A model generated the notes under the pieces. The model worked only from the letters and a program-made list of their open reading frames with translations. It had not been told where the DNA came from and made no database searches. A stretch of DNA of 64,000 nucleotides from Basidiobolus meristosporus CBS 931.73 (taxonomy: Eukaryota; Basidiobolomycota; Basidiobolomycetes; Basidiobolales; Basidiobolaceae): NCBI GenBank assembly GCA_002104905.1, contig MCFE01000156.1:87516-151515 (forward strand), written 5' to 3'. This document shows positions 11,657 through 24,585 of the stretch, piece by piece (the first letter of the stretch is position 1; every line of letters starts with the position of its first letter). Made by a program: the position numbers and the translations under genes.

Positions 11657-14344
11657 CTCCCACTCAGCTAAATGTTCATACTGACTAGTCCTAATTTTGA
11701 CCTAAGATATTCAAACTTGTCTCTAGCTAATGGTTTGGTAAACATGTCTGCAATTATTTCATCTGTAGGACAGTAAGCTAAGCTAACTAAGTTATTCTCT
11801 ATGGCTTCACATATGAAATGATGTCTAATATCTATGTGCTTGGTTCTAGCATGAAAAGTTGGATTTCTACCTAATAGTATACATCCTTGATTATCTTGAA
11901 ACAAAGTAATAGGTGTTTTTTGACGTAGGCCTAAATCTGTAAAAAGCTTTCATAACCACATTACTTCTTTTGTAGCTTCACAGGCTGCCATGTACTCTGC
12001 CTCTGTGGTAGAAAGTGCTACGGTTGGTTGCTTTCTTGAATTCCATGAAATTGCTCCTTTACAGCAAAGAAAGGTGTATCCTGTGGTGGATCTTCTGTCT
12101 TTCAAATTTTGTCCCTAATCAGCATGAGAGTATCCCACAAGATCCTGTCCTGAGTCCTTATAGGTGTATCTTAAGCAGATATCTGCAGTTCCTTTTAGGT
12201 ATCTAAAAATCTGCTTAACTGCTGCAATATGATTAGATCCATAGTTCTGATTATGTTGGCTGACAACTCCCACTGAATATGAGATATCTGGACATGCTCC
12301 ATGCATGGTATACATGAGACTGCCAACCATGGACTGATAAGGAAGGTCAGGGCTTTCAGATTGCACCAAGCTCTCTTGATTTGGTTGAGTTTTGACCAAG
12401 TTAAGGTTTGTCTCCATTGGGGTTGCTGCTGGTTTACAGTCTTCCATTTGGTATATCTTGAGTATACCTTGAATATACTTGGATTTGCTTAGGGCAATGG
12501 TCTGGGTACTTCTGTCTATGGAGAACTTAATCCCTAAGTAGTAACTGAGTTCTCCTATATCAGACATCTTGAACTCCTTAGATAGACTGGATATAGTCTC
12601 TTCCAATGTTTCTAGTTTAATTGTGGCAATGATAAGATCATCCACATATAGAGCTGATAGAGCTGGATATGCTCATTCTGGCTGATGATATATAGTATAG
12701 TCAGCTATACTCCTTTTGAAACTAAAAGATTGCAAATAAGCATCTATTTTGCAATTCCAGGCTCTTGGTGATTGTTTGAGTCAATAGAGAGACTTGCTCA
12801 GCTTACAGGCAAAATGGGGTTATCTTGGTCAACAAACCCATCAGGCTGGCTCATATGCATGTTCTCTGCAAGTTGTTCATTCAAAAATGCAGCTTTTAAC
12901 TCCATTTGATGTATAAAAAGTGTATATTTGGCAGCAATAGCCAATAATAATTTGATGGTTTTAAGCTTGGCTACAAGTGCAAAGGTCTCAGTGTAGTCAA
13001 GTCCTGTTATTTCAGGGTATCCTTTGGCCATATGTCTTGCTTTGTACCCTTCAATGTTACCATCAGCCTTGTATTTGGTCTTAAGGACCCATCAGCATCC
13101 AATCAATTTTTGGTTGATTGGTAGTTTGGTAAAGTCCCAAGTTTGATTTTCCATTAGGGCTTGATATTCCCTAGTCCTTACAGATCTCCAAAACTTTGTC
13201 TGAGGGCTATTTAGGGCCTCTTTTACAGTCTGGGGCTCATCAATATGGACGGAATAGGCATAGGCTAAGTTTGTATCATCATTGATATAGTAATTTGGGC
13301 TATTTGTTGTCTGGTTGGATCTCTGGGCATTTGATAGTGGAATGATCACCTCTGGGATATTCCTGGGAGCTGCCTCAAGCTTAACTATGGTAATTGAGTC
13401 CTCTGGAGTGAGAAAATTGCATTGTTTTGCTCTGATTCAATCCTGACAACTGATAGACTTGAGATCAGATATTTGTCATCATCAGATGTCTTGTTGAATA
13501 TTCATCAAGCAACATATCCCTGGACTTGATCAGTTCTTTGCTTTGGTATTGTAGAGTCTGTATGCTTTACTATCATTGAAGTAGCTCAAAAATATGCATT
13601 TCTCACTTTCTGGCTCATATTTTAACTGATTTCCAAGCAGTTTCTTGGCATATGCTGTACACCCAAAAAACTCTGAGAGGTTCTGCACTTGGTCTGTATC
13701 CATCACATGCTTCATTTGCAGTAGAATCACCAATTATTCTGTTATAACTCCTATTTTCAAGGTATAAAGCAGTGGCAACTGATTGCACCCAAGCATCATA
13801 GGATTTTTTTTGATCATAGATCATAGATCTAGCCAGGTGCATTATTGATCTATTTACATGCCCTACTACTGCACTTTGCTGTGAGGAATATGGTACAGTA
13901 GTCTCTTGCTTCATCCCATGAATTTTGCTGAAGTGGATGAGGAGTTTTGAGGTATATTCTCCACCACTGTCTGAGCATATTTTTCTGATTTTTTCACCAG
14001 TTTCTCTCCACAGTGACTTTAAACTCCCTATGCTTAGACACAGCTTCTTCCTTTCTCTCCATGAAGTAGGCCCATGTGTATCTTGTATATTCTTCAATAA
14101 AAGTGGTTAAATGCTTCATCCCACCTAAGGATAAATTTGGCATAGGTCCACACAGAGCTGAGTGAATTAGATCTAAGTTTTCTTAGTTTTGATTAGCCCA
14201 GAGCTCTTGAATGGTTGTTGGGCTTGTTTCCCATGTATGCAGGCTTCACAGTGCTCTAAATTAGCTGGGATATCAGTTTTTACTCTAGAAATTAGCTGAT
14301 CTCTGATCATTTTGCGTAAATAATCAAAATTGATGTGTCCAAAC

Positions 14345-14693
14345 TGTTGTAAAAGTTTTTAATTCCACCTAAATATTCACCTATTGTAGTCACCTAGATC
14401 ATTACCCTCAAATCCTAGAGTATACTGACCAAATTCCTTGTTGGGACTTATTTAGAATATTTACACCAAAATACCAGGTACCCAGAACATGTAAATTCTC
14501 AAAGTTGTCCAAACAGCCCCAAACTTTGCACACATGTTCTTGGAACCTTCTTTAATCTATTCTATTTGTTTGTAATGCCATGACCAGGTAAAAGTATAAA
14601 TACTACTTTTACATTCAATAAATCATTAAGTGAAAACCACATAATCTACTTGTTCTCCAAATCACTTCTAATATCTCCAAGACTCTTACAACA
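14345..14693 (+). repeat. Copy B 5' LTR
   Basis: 349 bp, TGTTGTAAAAG...CTTACAACA, with the family's TATAAATA and AATAAATC signals. Confidence 0.95.
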
Positions 14694-14697
14694 GGTT

Positions 14698-17600
14698 ATG
14701 AGCCCCAAGCTGTCACTCTCTGCAATGTCTACTACTGCTATTACTGGAATTTTTCCCTCTGCTGAAAAGTTGGATGGATCTAACTACCAAGTGTGGAAGG
14801 TGAAGATGAAGATGCTGCTACAAGAAAGAGGCCTTTGGGATATTGTCATGGGAGATGAATGCCCTCCTAAAAACATGGGAGAGGAAGCCTTGAAGTACCA
14901 GAAGAAAGAACAAAGTGCCTTCAACTGCGTTTGGTTTATTGTTAAAGACAAATTGCTAATTCAATGCTCAAGAGCAAAAATGGCAAAGAATGCCTGGAAG
15001 GCATTAGAAGATACCTACCAGTCATGTTCAGCTGCTAAGAAAATGGATCTGAGACAAAAATTCTTTACTACAAAGATGCTGCCAGGAGAAGAAATGAAAA
15101 AACTAGTTAACAGAATTACCTTGCTGGTAGATGAGATGGAATCTGTGGGCGTACCAACTACTGATGAGGATGTGATATTTACCATCTTAAATAGCCTGAC
15201 AGACAAGTTTCAGGGCCTTGTATCAGCCCTAGAGTCTAGGACTGAAGATTTGACCTTAAATTACATATATGGAAGGCTCCTGGATGAAGAATTAAGAAAA
15301 TCAAGCGCCAACAAGAAGGACAAAGAAAATGCTTTAATAAGCAATGATAACCAACAAAGGAGGTACCCAAGACCCTACAAAGGCAACAGCAACCTGTTTT
15401 GCAATTACTGCAGAAGGAAAGGATAGACATCAGAGAGGTGTCTCAAAATGAGAGATTATCAACAAAAGAAGCCTGAATATGGAAATGCTGCTACAACTGA
15501 AGATAGACTATTCATATCTGCACTAAATATGACCACAAACAAGGATTCTCAGATGTGGTATATTAACTCTGGAGCTTCTCAACACTTTACACACCAAAAG
15601 AACTTTACACAATATCAAGAAATTCCAATTAAGAATGCTTTCATGGGTGAAAATAGAACACTTGATGCAGTGGGAGAAGGAACTATCCAAGTAAACCTTA
15701 GAAGCAGTGAAGGAACCTATACACTGACCTTTAAAGAAGTACTCTCTGTACCAGTAATAGCCAAGAACCTACTCTCTGTAAGCAAGGCCACAGCAGAAGG
15801 ACTCAGTTTCTGTTTTGACAATTCTGGATGCAGGATCACCAATCAAAATGGTGCCCATATTGCTTTGGGCATCAGAGATCAGAATCTATACAGGTTGACT
15901 TATATTCCATCATATTTGGAAGCCAATATAAGTAACTTAAATGAAGAAATACCAATGCTTTGGTACAGGAGATTTGGACACCCCAATTTTGATTATTTGC
16001 ATAAAATGATCAAAGATCAGCTAATTTCTGGAGTGAAAATTGATCCCCCAGCTAATTTGGAGCACTGGGAAGCCTGCATATATGGAAAACTAGCCAGACA
16101 ACTGTTCAGGAGTTCTGGGTTAATCAAAACTAAGAAAAAATTAGATCTAATTCACTCAGATCTGTGTGGACCTATGCAAAATCTATCCTTAGGCAGGATG
16201 AAGTATTTCATCACTTTTATTGATGATTATACAAGATACACATGGGTCTACTTCATGGAGAGAAAGGAAGAAGCTTTGTCTAAGTTCAGGGAGCTCAAAG
16301 CTATGGCGGAGAGAGAAACTGGTGAAAAGATCAAGAAAATACGCTTTGACAATGGTGGAGAATATACCTCAAAACTCTTCATCCACTTCTGCAAAATTCA
16401 TGGGATAAAGCAAGAGACTACTGTACCATACTCCCCACAGCAAAATGGAGTAGCAGAATGAGCTAACAGATCAATAATTGATATGGCAATATCTATGATC
16501 CATGATCAAAAATTATCCTATGATTTTTGGGTGGAATACGTTGCCACTGCTGTATACCTCAAAAATAGGAGTTATAACAGAATACTTCATGATTCCACTC
16601 CATCTGAAGCATGGTATGGATACACACCAAGTGCAGAACATCTAAGAATATCTGGGTGTACAGCATTTGCCAAAAAACTGGCCGGAAATCAGTCAAAATT
16701 TGAGCCACAAAGTGTAAAATGCATATTTTTGGGCCACTGCAATGAGAGTAAGGCATACAGACCCTACAATACCAAAGCAAAGAAGCTGATCAAGTCCAGG
16801 GATGTGTTGTTTGATGAAAAATCAAAATTTTCACAAAAAATAACACCAGATGATGATGAGAATTTGATCTCAAGTCCACCAATAGTCAGGATTGAATCAG
16901 AGCAAGACAATGAAAATTTTTTGATTCTGGCTGATCCACAGTTGTAGAGTCCTCTGGAGTGAGTGCACAGGAATATCCCAGAAGTGATCATTCTAGTATC
17001 AAATGCCCGGAGATCCAATTGGACAAGAAATAGCCCAAATAACTATATCAATGAGGGTACAAGCTTAGCCTATGCCTATTCAGTCCATATTGATGAACCC
17101 AGTCAGTAAAAGAGGCCCCAAATAGCCCTCAGACAAAGTTTTGGAGATCTGCAATGACTGAGGAATATCAGGCCCTGATGGAAAATCAAACTTGGGACTT
17201 AGTCAAATTACCAATCAACCAAAAATCAATTGCATGCAGATGGGTCTTCAAGACAAAATACACGGCTGATGGTACAATTGAAAGATACAAAGTAAGACTT
17301 GTAGCCAAAGGATACTCTCAAACAAAATGACTTGACTATACTGAGACCTTTACACCAGTAGCCAAGTTTAATTCCATCAGATTAATATTGGCTGTTGCAG
17401 CCAAATATAAGTTTTATGTTCATCAAATGGATGTAAAAACTGCATTTTTGAATGGAGAACTTGATGAGGATGTGTATATAAACCAGCCTGATGGGTTTGC
17501 TGACCAAGATAACCCCTCTTTGGTCTGCAAGCTTATAAAGTCACTATATGGTCTCAAACAATCATCCAGAGCCTGCAATTGCAAGATAAATTCTTATTTG

Positions 17601-18664
17601 GAATCTTTGAGTTTCAAAAGGAGTAATGCTGACTATAGTATATACTATAAGCCAGATAGAGGAAATCCAGTTCTATTAGCTCTATATGTTTATGATCTTA
17701 TCATAGCCACCATTAGCCTAGAAACATTGGCAGGGACTAAATCCAGCCTATCTAAGGAGTTCAAGATGTTCAATCTAGGAGAACTTAATTACTACTTAGG
17801 GATTAAGTTCTCCATAGACAGAAGTACCCAGACTATTGCCCTAAGCAAATTCAAGTATATTCAAGATATACTCAAGATATACCAAATAGAAGACTGTAAA
17901 CCAGCAGCAACCCCAATGGAGACAAACCTTGACTTGGTCAAAACTCAACCAAATCAAGAGAGCTTGGTGCAATCTGAAAGCCCTGACCATCCTTATCAAT
18001 CTATGGTCAGCAGTCTGATGTATATCATGCTTGGAACACGTCCAGATATCTCATATTCAGTGGGAGTTGTCAGCCAACATAATCAGAACTATGGATATAA
18101 TCATATTGCAGCAGTTAAGCAGATTTTTAGATACCTAAAAGGAACTGCTGATATCTGCTTAAGATACACTTAATAGGATTCAGAACAGGATCTTGTGGGA
18201 TACTCTGATGCTGACTGGGGACAAAATTTAGAAGACAGAAGATCCACCACAGGATACACCTTTCTTTACTGTAAAGGAGCAATTTCATGGAATTCAAGAA
18301 AGCAACCAACTGTAGCACTTTCTACCACAGAGGCAGAGTACATGGCAGCCTGTGAAGCTACAAAAGAAATAATGTGGTTAAGAAAGCTTTTTACAGATTT
18401 AGGCCTATGTCAAAAAACACCTATTACTTGTTTCAAGATAATCAAGGATGTATACAATTAGGTAGAAATCTAACTTTCCATGCTAGAACCAAGCACATAG
18501 ATATTAGACATCACTTCATATGTGAAGCTATAGAGAACAACTTAGTTAGCTTAGCTTACTGTCCTACAGATGAAATGATTGCAGACATATTTACCAAACC
18601 ATTAGCTAGAGACAAGTTTGAATATCTTAGGTCAAAATTAGGACTAGTCAGTATGAACATTTAG
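14698..18664 (+). pseudogene. Copy B gag-pol, several disabling changes
   Basis: Close to the intact copy. Gag is open to a TAG at 15424; protease/integrase 15448-16461 ends in TGA at 16459-16461 where the intact copy has CGA; integrase continues 16483-16947; RT 17388-18173 and RNase H 18195-18664 are broken by a TGA near 17329, a TAA/TAG pair near 18171 and a frameshift near 18430. A 39-bp inversion at 16923-16961 destroys the frame after integrase. Motifs still visible: zinc-knuckle residues CNYC, protease NSGA (DSGA in the intact copy), integrase FDNGGEYTS, RT YVYDL in place of YVDDL, so the catalytic sites are also changed. Confidence 0.95.
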
Positions 18665-18675
18665 CTGAGTGGGAG

Positions 18676-19023
18676 TGTTGTAAAAATTTTGACTCCACCT
18701 AAATATTCACCTAACTTAGTCACCTAGATCATTACCTTCAAATCCTAGAAAATACTGACCAAATTCCTTGTTGGGATTTACTTGGAATATTTTCACCAAA
18801 GTACCAGGTACCCAGAACATGAAAATTCTCAAAGTTGTCCAAACAGCCCCAAACTTTGCACACATGCTCTTGGGACCTTCCTCAACCAATTCTACGTGTT
18901 TGTAATGCCAGGACCAGGTAAAATTATAGGTACTACTTTTACATTCAATAAATCATTAAGTGAAAACCACATAATCTACTTGTTCTCCCAATTACTTCCA
19001 ATATCTCTAAGACTCTTACAACA
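18676..19023 (+). repeat. Copy B 3' LTR
   Basis: 348 bp, TGTTGTAAAAATTTTGACTCC...CTTACAACA. It differs from the 5' LTR at several positions, so this is not a very recent insertion. Confidence 0.95.
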
Positions 19024-20281
19024 CAAACCTTCTGTGGCAAAGTATTAGTGTTTCTTCATTCAAGTTACTAGTATTGGCTTCCAGATATGTTGGAATATAT
19101 GTCAACCTATACAGATTCAGATCTCTGATACCCAAAGCAATATGAGAACCACTTTGATCAGTGATCCTGCATCTAGAATTGTCAAAGCTGAAACTGAGTC
19201 CTTCTGCTGAGGCCTTGCTTACATATAGTAGGTTCTTGGCTATTTCTAGTACAAAGAGTACTTCTTTTAAGGTTGGTGGATAGCTTCCTTTGCTGCTTTT
19301 AAAGCTTACTTGGATAGTTCCTTCTCCCACTGTATCATGTATTTTGTTGTAACCCATGAAAACCTACTTGATTGGAATATCTCAGTCTTAGGTAAAGAGT
19401 TCTTTTTGCTGTGTAAGGTATTGAGATGCTCCAGAGTCAGTGCATCATGTCTGAGTATCCTTGTTTGTGGTCATATTTAGTGCAGGTATGAGTAGTCTAT
19501 CTTCCGTTGTTGCTGCATTTCCATATTCAAGCTTTTTCTGCTGACTATCTCTCTTTTTTAAGCACTGGTCTGATGTATGTCCTTTCCTTTTTCAGTATTT
19601 GCAAAACAGGTTGCTATTGCCTTTAAAAGGTCTAGGGTATCTCTTTTGTTTGTTATCATTGCTTATTAAAGCATTTTCTTCTTCTTTTTATTGGCAATTG
19701 ATTTTCTTAATTCTTTGTCCAGGAGCCTTCCATATACATTATTTTAAGTCAAATCTTCAGTTCTGGACTCTAGGGCTGATACAAGGCCCTGCAACATGTG
19801 TGTCAGGCTATTCAAGATGGTTACTATCACTTCCTCATCAGTAGTTGGTATGCCCATAGATTCCATCTCATCCACCAGCAGGGCAATACTGTTAATTAGA
19901 TTTTTCATTTTTTCTCCTGGCTGCATCTTTATAGTAAAGAATTTTTGTCTCAGATACATTTTCTTAGCAGCTGAACATGACTGGCCGATGTCTTCTGATG
20001 CCTTCCAGGAATTCTTTGCCATTTTTGCTCTTGAGCATTGAATTAGCAATTTGTCTTTAACATCAAGGCAAATGCAGTTAAAGGCACTTTGTTCTTTCTT
20101 CTGGTACTTTAAGGATTCTTCTCCCATGCCAATATCCCAAAGGCCTCTTTCTTGTAGCAGCATCTTCATCTTCACCTTCCACACTTGGTAGTTAGATCCA
20201 TCCAACTTTTCAGCAGAGGGAGAAATTCCAGTAATAGCAGTAGTATACATTGCAGAGAATGACAGCTTGGGGCTCACAACC

Positions 20282-20629
20282 TGTTGTAAGAGTCTTGGAG
20301 ATATTGGAAGTGATTGGGAGAACAAGTAGATTATGTGGTTTTCACTTAATGATTTATTGAATGTGAAACTAGTACTTATACTTTTACATAATCCTGGTAT
20401 AATGAACATGTAGAATAGGCTTAGCCAAGTCCAAAGAACATGTGTACAGATTTTGGGGTGGCTTGGGCAACTTATCTTACTTTCATCTATTGGGTACCTG
20501 ATATTTTGGGGAAAATATTCTAATCAAATCTGGACATGGAATTTGGTCAGTATTCCCTAGAATTTGAAGGTAATGATCTAAGTGACCAAGTTAGGTGAAT
20601 ATTTAGGTGAAATTACAAATTTTACAACA
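20282..20629 (-). repeat. Copy A 5' LTR (348 bp)
   Basis: Plus strand starts TGTTGTAAGAGTCTTGG directly after GGGGCTCACAACC, the diverged complement of the GGTTATGAGCCCC primer site, and ends AATTTTACAACA. Confidence 0.9.
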
Positions 20630-20841
20630 TCTAGAACATGAAATCTCTCAAAGTTGCACAAACAGCCTCAAACTTTGCACACTTGTTCTTGGGATCTGCC
20701 AAAGCATATTCTATGAGCTTTTCTTGCCACAATCACGTAATAGTATCAATACCACTGTTATATTCAATAAATTATTAAGTTAAAAGCACATAATCAGCTT
20801 TTTCTCCCAATAACATCTAATATCCCCAAAACTCTTACAGC
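20630..20841 (+). mobile_element. Diverged copia LTR, 3' part
   Basis: From CTAGAACATGAAATCTCTC to AAAACTCTTACAGCA, matching about the last 210 bases of the LTR in plus orientation. It abuts the copy A 5' LTR. Confidence 0.85.
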
Positions 20842-21297
20842 AATATTCAGTGCAAACACAAATAGTCCATCTTCAGTGGTGTTAGCATAGTCATACTCTG
20901 GCTGCTTCTGCTATTCATCTCTCTTTGATGCACCAGTCCAATGTGTGTCAGTTCCTTTTGCATCAACTTCAAGAGTGGTTGCTGTTTCCTTTAAACTGAT
21001 TTGCATATCTTTGCTGGTGGTTATTGTTACAGAATAAAGGATTTTCTTTTTCTTGTTATTAGGGCTGGATTTTCTTAGTCCTTTATCTTGGAGCATTCCA
21101 TATGACTAATTTAAAGTCAGATCTTTAGTTCTAGACTCTATAGCTGATACAAGGACCTGAAGCTTGTCTGTCAGGATATTCAGGAGGGTAACTATCACAT
21201 CTTCATCAGTGGTTTGTGTGTCCACTGATTCCATCTCATTAACCACCTGGGTAATTCTGATGAATGGATTTTTCACTTCTGAATTTATCTTGAGTAC
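20842..21297 (-). pseudogene. Copia gag fragment, minus strand
   Basis: Minus-strand translation gives diverged Gag: a segment like NSLTDKLQGLVSALESRTEDLTLN in the family, then a degenerate zinc-knuckle stretch and a block before the protease. Divergence is similar to copy 1, so this may be the displaced gag end of copy 1. Confidence 0.75.
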
Positions 21298-21410
21298 TTC
21301 CACCAAAACATCAGGAGCTCAGAGTATGAAATATCATAAAGTTGTCCAAACTGCCCTCAACTTGTACGCATGTTCTTGGGACCCCTCTAAATATATTCTA
21401 CATATTTGTG
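21298..21410 (+). mobile_element. Copia LTR fragment, diverged
   Basis: TTCCACCAAAACATCAGGAG through GTTCTTGGGACCCCTCTAAA matches the middle third of the copia LTR, plus orientation. Confidence 0.7.
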
Positions 21411-24400
21411 AGTTGCTATATAGGTTCCAAATACTCCCCTGGGAAGAGCCACATATTTTGGGATAAATCTTCCCCCACGCAGCAAAGCTGTGTTGTTAGT
21501 TGAAATTAAGCACAAGTAATACCAAAATGGTGTGGCGGGTGAACTCAAATGAACGGATCAAGCTCAGGGAAATGCACCCAACTGCCAACCATCACATTGG
21601 CAAGCTTTGGTATAGCTCGATAAGATAATATCAAAGCCAGCTCATCTTTTTAATACGCCAGATAATTCGTATAGTTCCCACAGTTTCATTTAGTACTAGA
21701 TGTCCGCTTGATTCATGTTTCACTAGTCAAAACATTTTGCTCATAACTGCAGGATACTCCGACTGCCACAAAACCCTGGCGATTTGAAATTAAGGCCGTT
21801 TAGCCTTTACATGTATGGCCATGATACAACAATACTGTGTATGCCGAACAGATAGCCCAGCGTCCCTATTAGATCAAGTCATGCCAACGATATCAAGATC
21901 GCACATATCCTACCAAGAAATATCCATCGGTTGAATATGCACGAACTAGTTGCTGGATGACTCCAAAGGCCCACCAGTTCGAACTTGTTCCGACGTACTG
22001 GAAATGGCATCCATGTCTTGACCGCAAGCTGACCACGAAATGGAGAATGTCTGGGATGCGTCTCATCCCCAATGAACCTCCTAGAATATTGGTCATCAAC
22101 CCAGCACCAGGGCATGAATATATCAATCTTTCGCCCGAATATCGCTCCGTCTGATGGATGCGCAGCACGAAATACAGGGAGCAAATCCATTTAATACTTT
22201 TGCATTACCGAAGGGTGACAACCACAGTATTACTGGTTTCGAACTCCATATCAATGCTGAAACTAAGACGCATCGACCCATACGGCTCACATCCGAACTC
22301 ATGGCAAAGTGGCGCACTCGATTCTTCGAGGACCATCCATTCTCAACCGCGGGTAGCTCACATTGACCCTTACCAGTGCAGCAGATTCATCCGGCCAAGT
22401 GGGATCAGCAGAACCCCAGATCTAGCTGGCCATTGGGGTATGGCGCAGTATGTTGATCACCTGGAGACACCAAACAAAGCCAGCCCGGCGTGGCAGAGGG
22501 GTGCGGCTCTGATTGCCGATTCCCCTCTCCCTCGCCTCCCCCATTTCAAACAGCTCCGGCAAACCTGGGATCTGGTGCATGGTGAAACCAGAAATCCAAG
22601 CAAACTGGTAGTGACGGGCGTGGTATGAGATCCGTGAATTCGATGTTGAGTAGAATCTGCTCACCATCCCCCATCCCTCATCCCTCATCCACCAGCCTCC
22701 AACTCCAGATGGCCCCTAATGACTGACATCATGGCGTGAACCAACCGACAGGCTTTTCAGGTCGCAACAAGATTTCCTGGCTAAACGGTTGGCCTTGATT
22801 CAGCGGAGTAGGTCTGGACATCGATATGAACCCCACCCTCTTCCCTAACCCAATATATAATGTCACCTGGTGTTTGTTGGCAGAAACGGCAATCGAACGA
22901 TGCCCTTTCGATTCTCTGCGACAACGGGCTCCTTTCTTCGGCTGTACGATTTCCATTGACAGGTGCGCACAACCTGACCCACACGCACCCTGGATTCCCT
23001 TAAACATCAGATGGATATGGTGCGAAGGGTTATTTCCATATAGGCAGGGCTCGTACCAAATCTCTCTTATCTGCAACCTGTCGACTCACCATGTAAAACT
23101 CCTCTGTTCACGGCCGGCTGATCGGTGTTGACCAGATGATGGCTCAGCAATGCTCGCTTTACTGGATGTCGCGGCACGAGCTGCTCTTAGGGAAGGGGAC
23201 CTACGGCAATCGGCTCGAGCCTCCACCATTCGCACAGGCCCACCATGAGGCTGGAGACCACCGCTGATTACGTAGGCCACTGGCTGGTTGCAACGTTCTG
23301 CTTCAGCTGCCTCGGCGCAGCTCGTGATGGCTCTCAACGGAATCGCACCCACAGCAGTCCTACGGCCTTGCCCCCAGCCCATTCACTGTCACATGGGTAT
23401 CGTCAAGATTCGAAGTGGGAAATGTGGGGCTACTCGGTTCATCTCTACCCCTTTCAGCAACTGCCAAATCAATTCTGGCCAACAGGAATAATTGGCCGAT
23501 AGGTTGATTGAGGACCATGGTGACTAGAAGGTAGGGTCTGGCTCCTTATATATTTATTGATGTATATATTCGTGTAGGTTGGTATATATGTACATATACA
23601 TACATATATATGTACGCTGGCATTCTAGTCGAGCGTGATAAGCGATACTTGGCTAAACTGGTAATCGGCTAGCCGCAATGATCATGCCTTTGAGTGGAGA
23701 GTGGTGGACTAGATCCCAGATATTCCGGATTGAACGGTCTATCGATCACAGTATCCAGTTAACCAGGTATCTTTCATTCAGAATGAGGATCAGTGTGCGC
23801 ATTTCATGGAGCGGCGTTGGGGTGATCCCAGATCGACCGAAGACCCTAGTGCGATCCTATTACGTAAAATTACCCATGCCAGGTGCGGCCCCATAACAAT
23901 AGCCACTTCCTAGTCTAACAGAGATCATCATGTGTATTACCATGTTGTGGGCAGCTCAGAACAAGTGCAACCCAAGAGACTACCGAAAGTCCATCATCAC
24001 ACGATTCGAGCCCAAGGTTTCTGCGCTCCAGTACCAGGGTCCAGGTGTAGTTTCCTCGGGGAGTTCATGCCTTCAGTTCCCTTCTACCTTCCGAGGTCGG
24101 GCCACCACGGTGGACATGAATGCTTTCGATTGCATACGTTAGTTCCCAGAACACCTATCCAATAAGCATTCGCGAACAACTGATTTCATGGAGCGCAATG
24201 GATCTTTGATATCGATCCACTAATTTATCCACACATTTATTACTCCATTAAGGTTGGGATGGATCTCCTGGCGTATTCATCGCTTTGGATCTTCGGATCA
24301 GTAGATTTCTTAGAGTGCCATTTCCATAGTTGCCGATGACCAGTGATTCATAGGTTGAGTTACCGGTTTTGACCCAAAGAGTTACACACACATAATTGAG

Positions 24401-24470
24401 ACTTGGCTTATTGCCAATCATGGCCAGGGAGATAATATAGCCAATTGGGGTGCAATAGGAAACTCCTGGA
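21411..24470. other. Host intergenic DNA, no gene recognised
   Basis: Base composition rises to that of the host genes, but open stretches (the longest at 22158-22628) overlap in several frames, show no family resemblance and no convincing splice structure. An AT-rich run with TATATATGTACATATA-type inverted repeats lies at about 23545-23615. Confidence 0.5.
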
Positions 24471-24474
24471 GTAG

Positions 24475-24480
24475 TATAAA
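24475..24480 (+). promoter_or_regulatory. TATA box of the SFP1-like gene
   Basis: TATAAA about 106 bases before the ATG at 24586, with a CCAAT at 24441-24445. Spacing fits a short 5' leader; assignment is by position and motif only. Confidence 0.5.
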
Positions 24481-24585
24481 AGAAGTATCAAAGTCCGAGC
24501 CCGGTCTTGCCATCCTGCGGGTTTATAGCAGTTCTACAGCGGCAGTCTTGTTTCCACTTCCAATAATTCTCTTTACCTCGTCATC

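Larger units (their letters stand above)
14345..19023 (+). mobile_element. Ty1/copia copy B, nested in copy A
   Basis: Plus-strand element with LTRs at 14345-14693 and 18676-19023, flanked by a perfect 5-bp target duplication CAAAC (14340-14344 and 19024-19028). The primer site GGTTATGAGCCC follows the 5' LTR at 14694 and the purine tract GAGTGGGAG precedes the 3' LTR. It sits inside the integrase region of copy A in opposite orientation. Confidence 0.95.
11668..20277 (-). pseudogene. Copy A gag-pol, disrupted
   Basis: Gag is readable at about 20270-19744, protease to integrase start at 19357-19029, integrase at 14097-13530, RT and RNase H at 13349-11668 including the C-terminal block with DNQGC and HARTKHIDIRHHF. 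Frameshifts, stops and the copy B insertion break it. Domain order matches the intact element at 57-61 kb. No function expected. Confidence 0.85.
11307..20629 (-). mobile_element. Ty1/copia copy A, split by nested copy B
   Basis: Minus-strand element with 3' LTR at 11307-11656 and 5' LTR at 20282-20629. The internal region runs 20281-19024, is interrupted by copy B (14345-19023), and resumes 14344-11657. Removing copy B and one CAAAC restores continuity with the integrase zinc-binding region of the intact element. No matching 5-bp duplication flanks copy A (left GATTG, right TCTAG), so one flank has been lost or the ends derive from recombination. Confidence 0.9.

Noticed and set aside
14345-19023. 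Repeat-induced point mutation as the cause of decay
   Set aside because: Changes seen are not dominated by CpA to TpA; the clear cases are CpG to TpG/CpA, better explained by methyl-CpG deamination.
22158-22628. 156-codon open frame in the 21-24 kb region
   Set aside because: Overlaps equally open frames on both strands, biased composition, no motif, no start context or splice logic. Chance ORF in higher-GC DNA.
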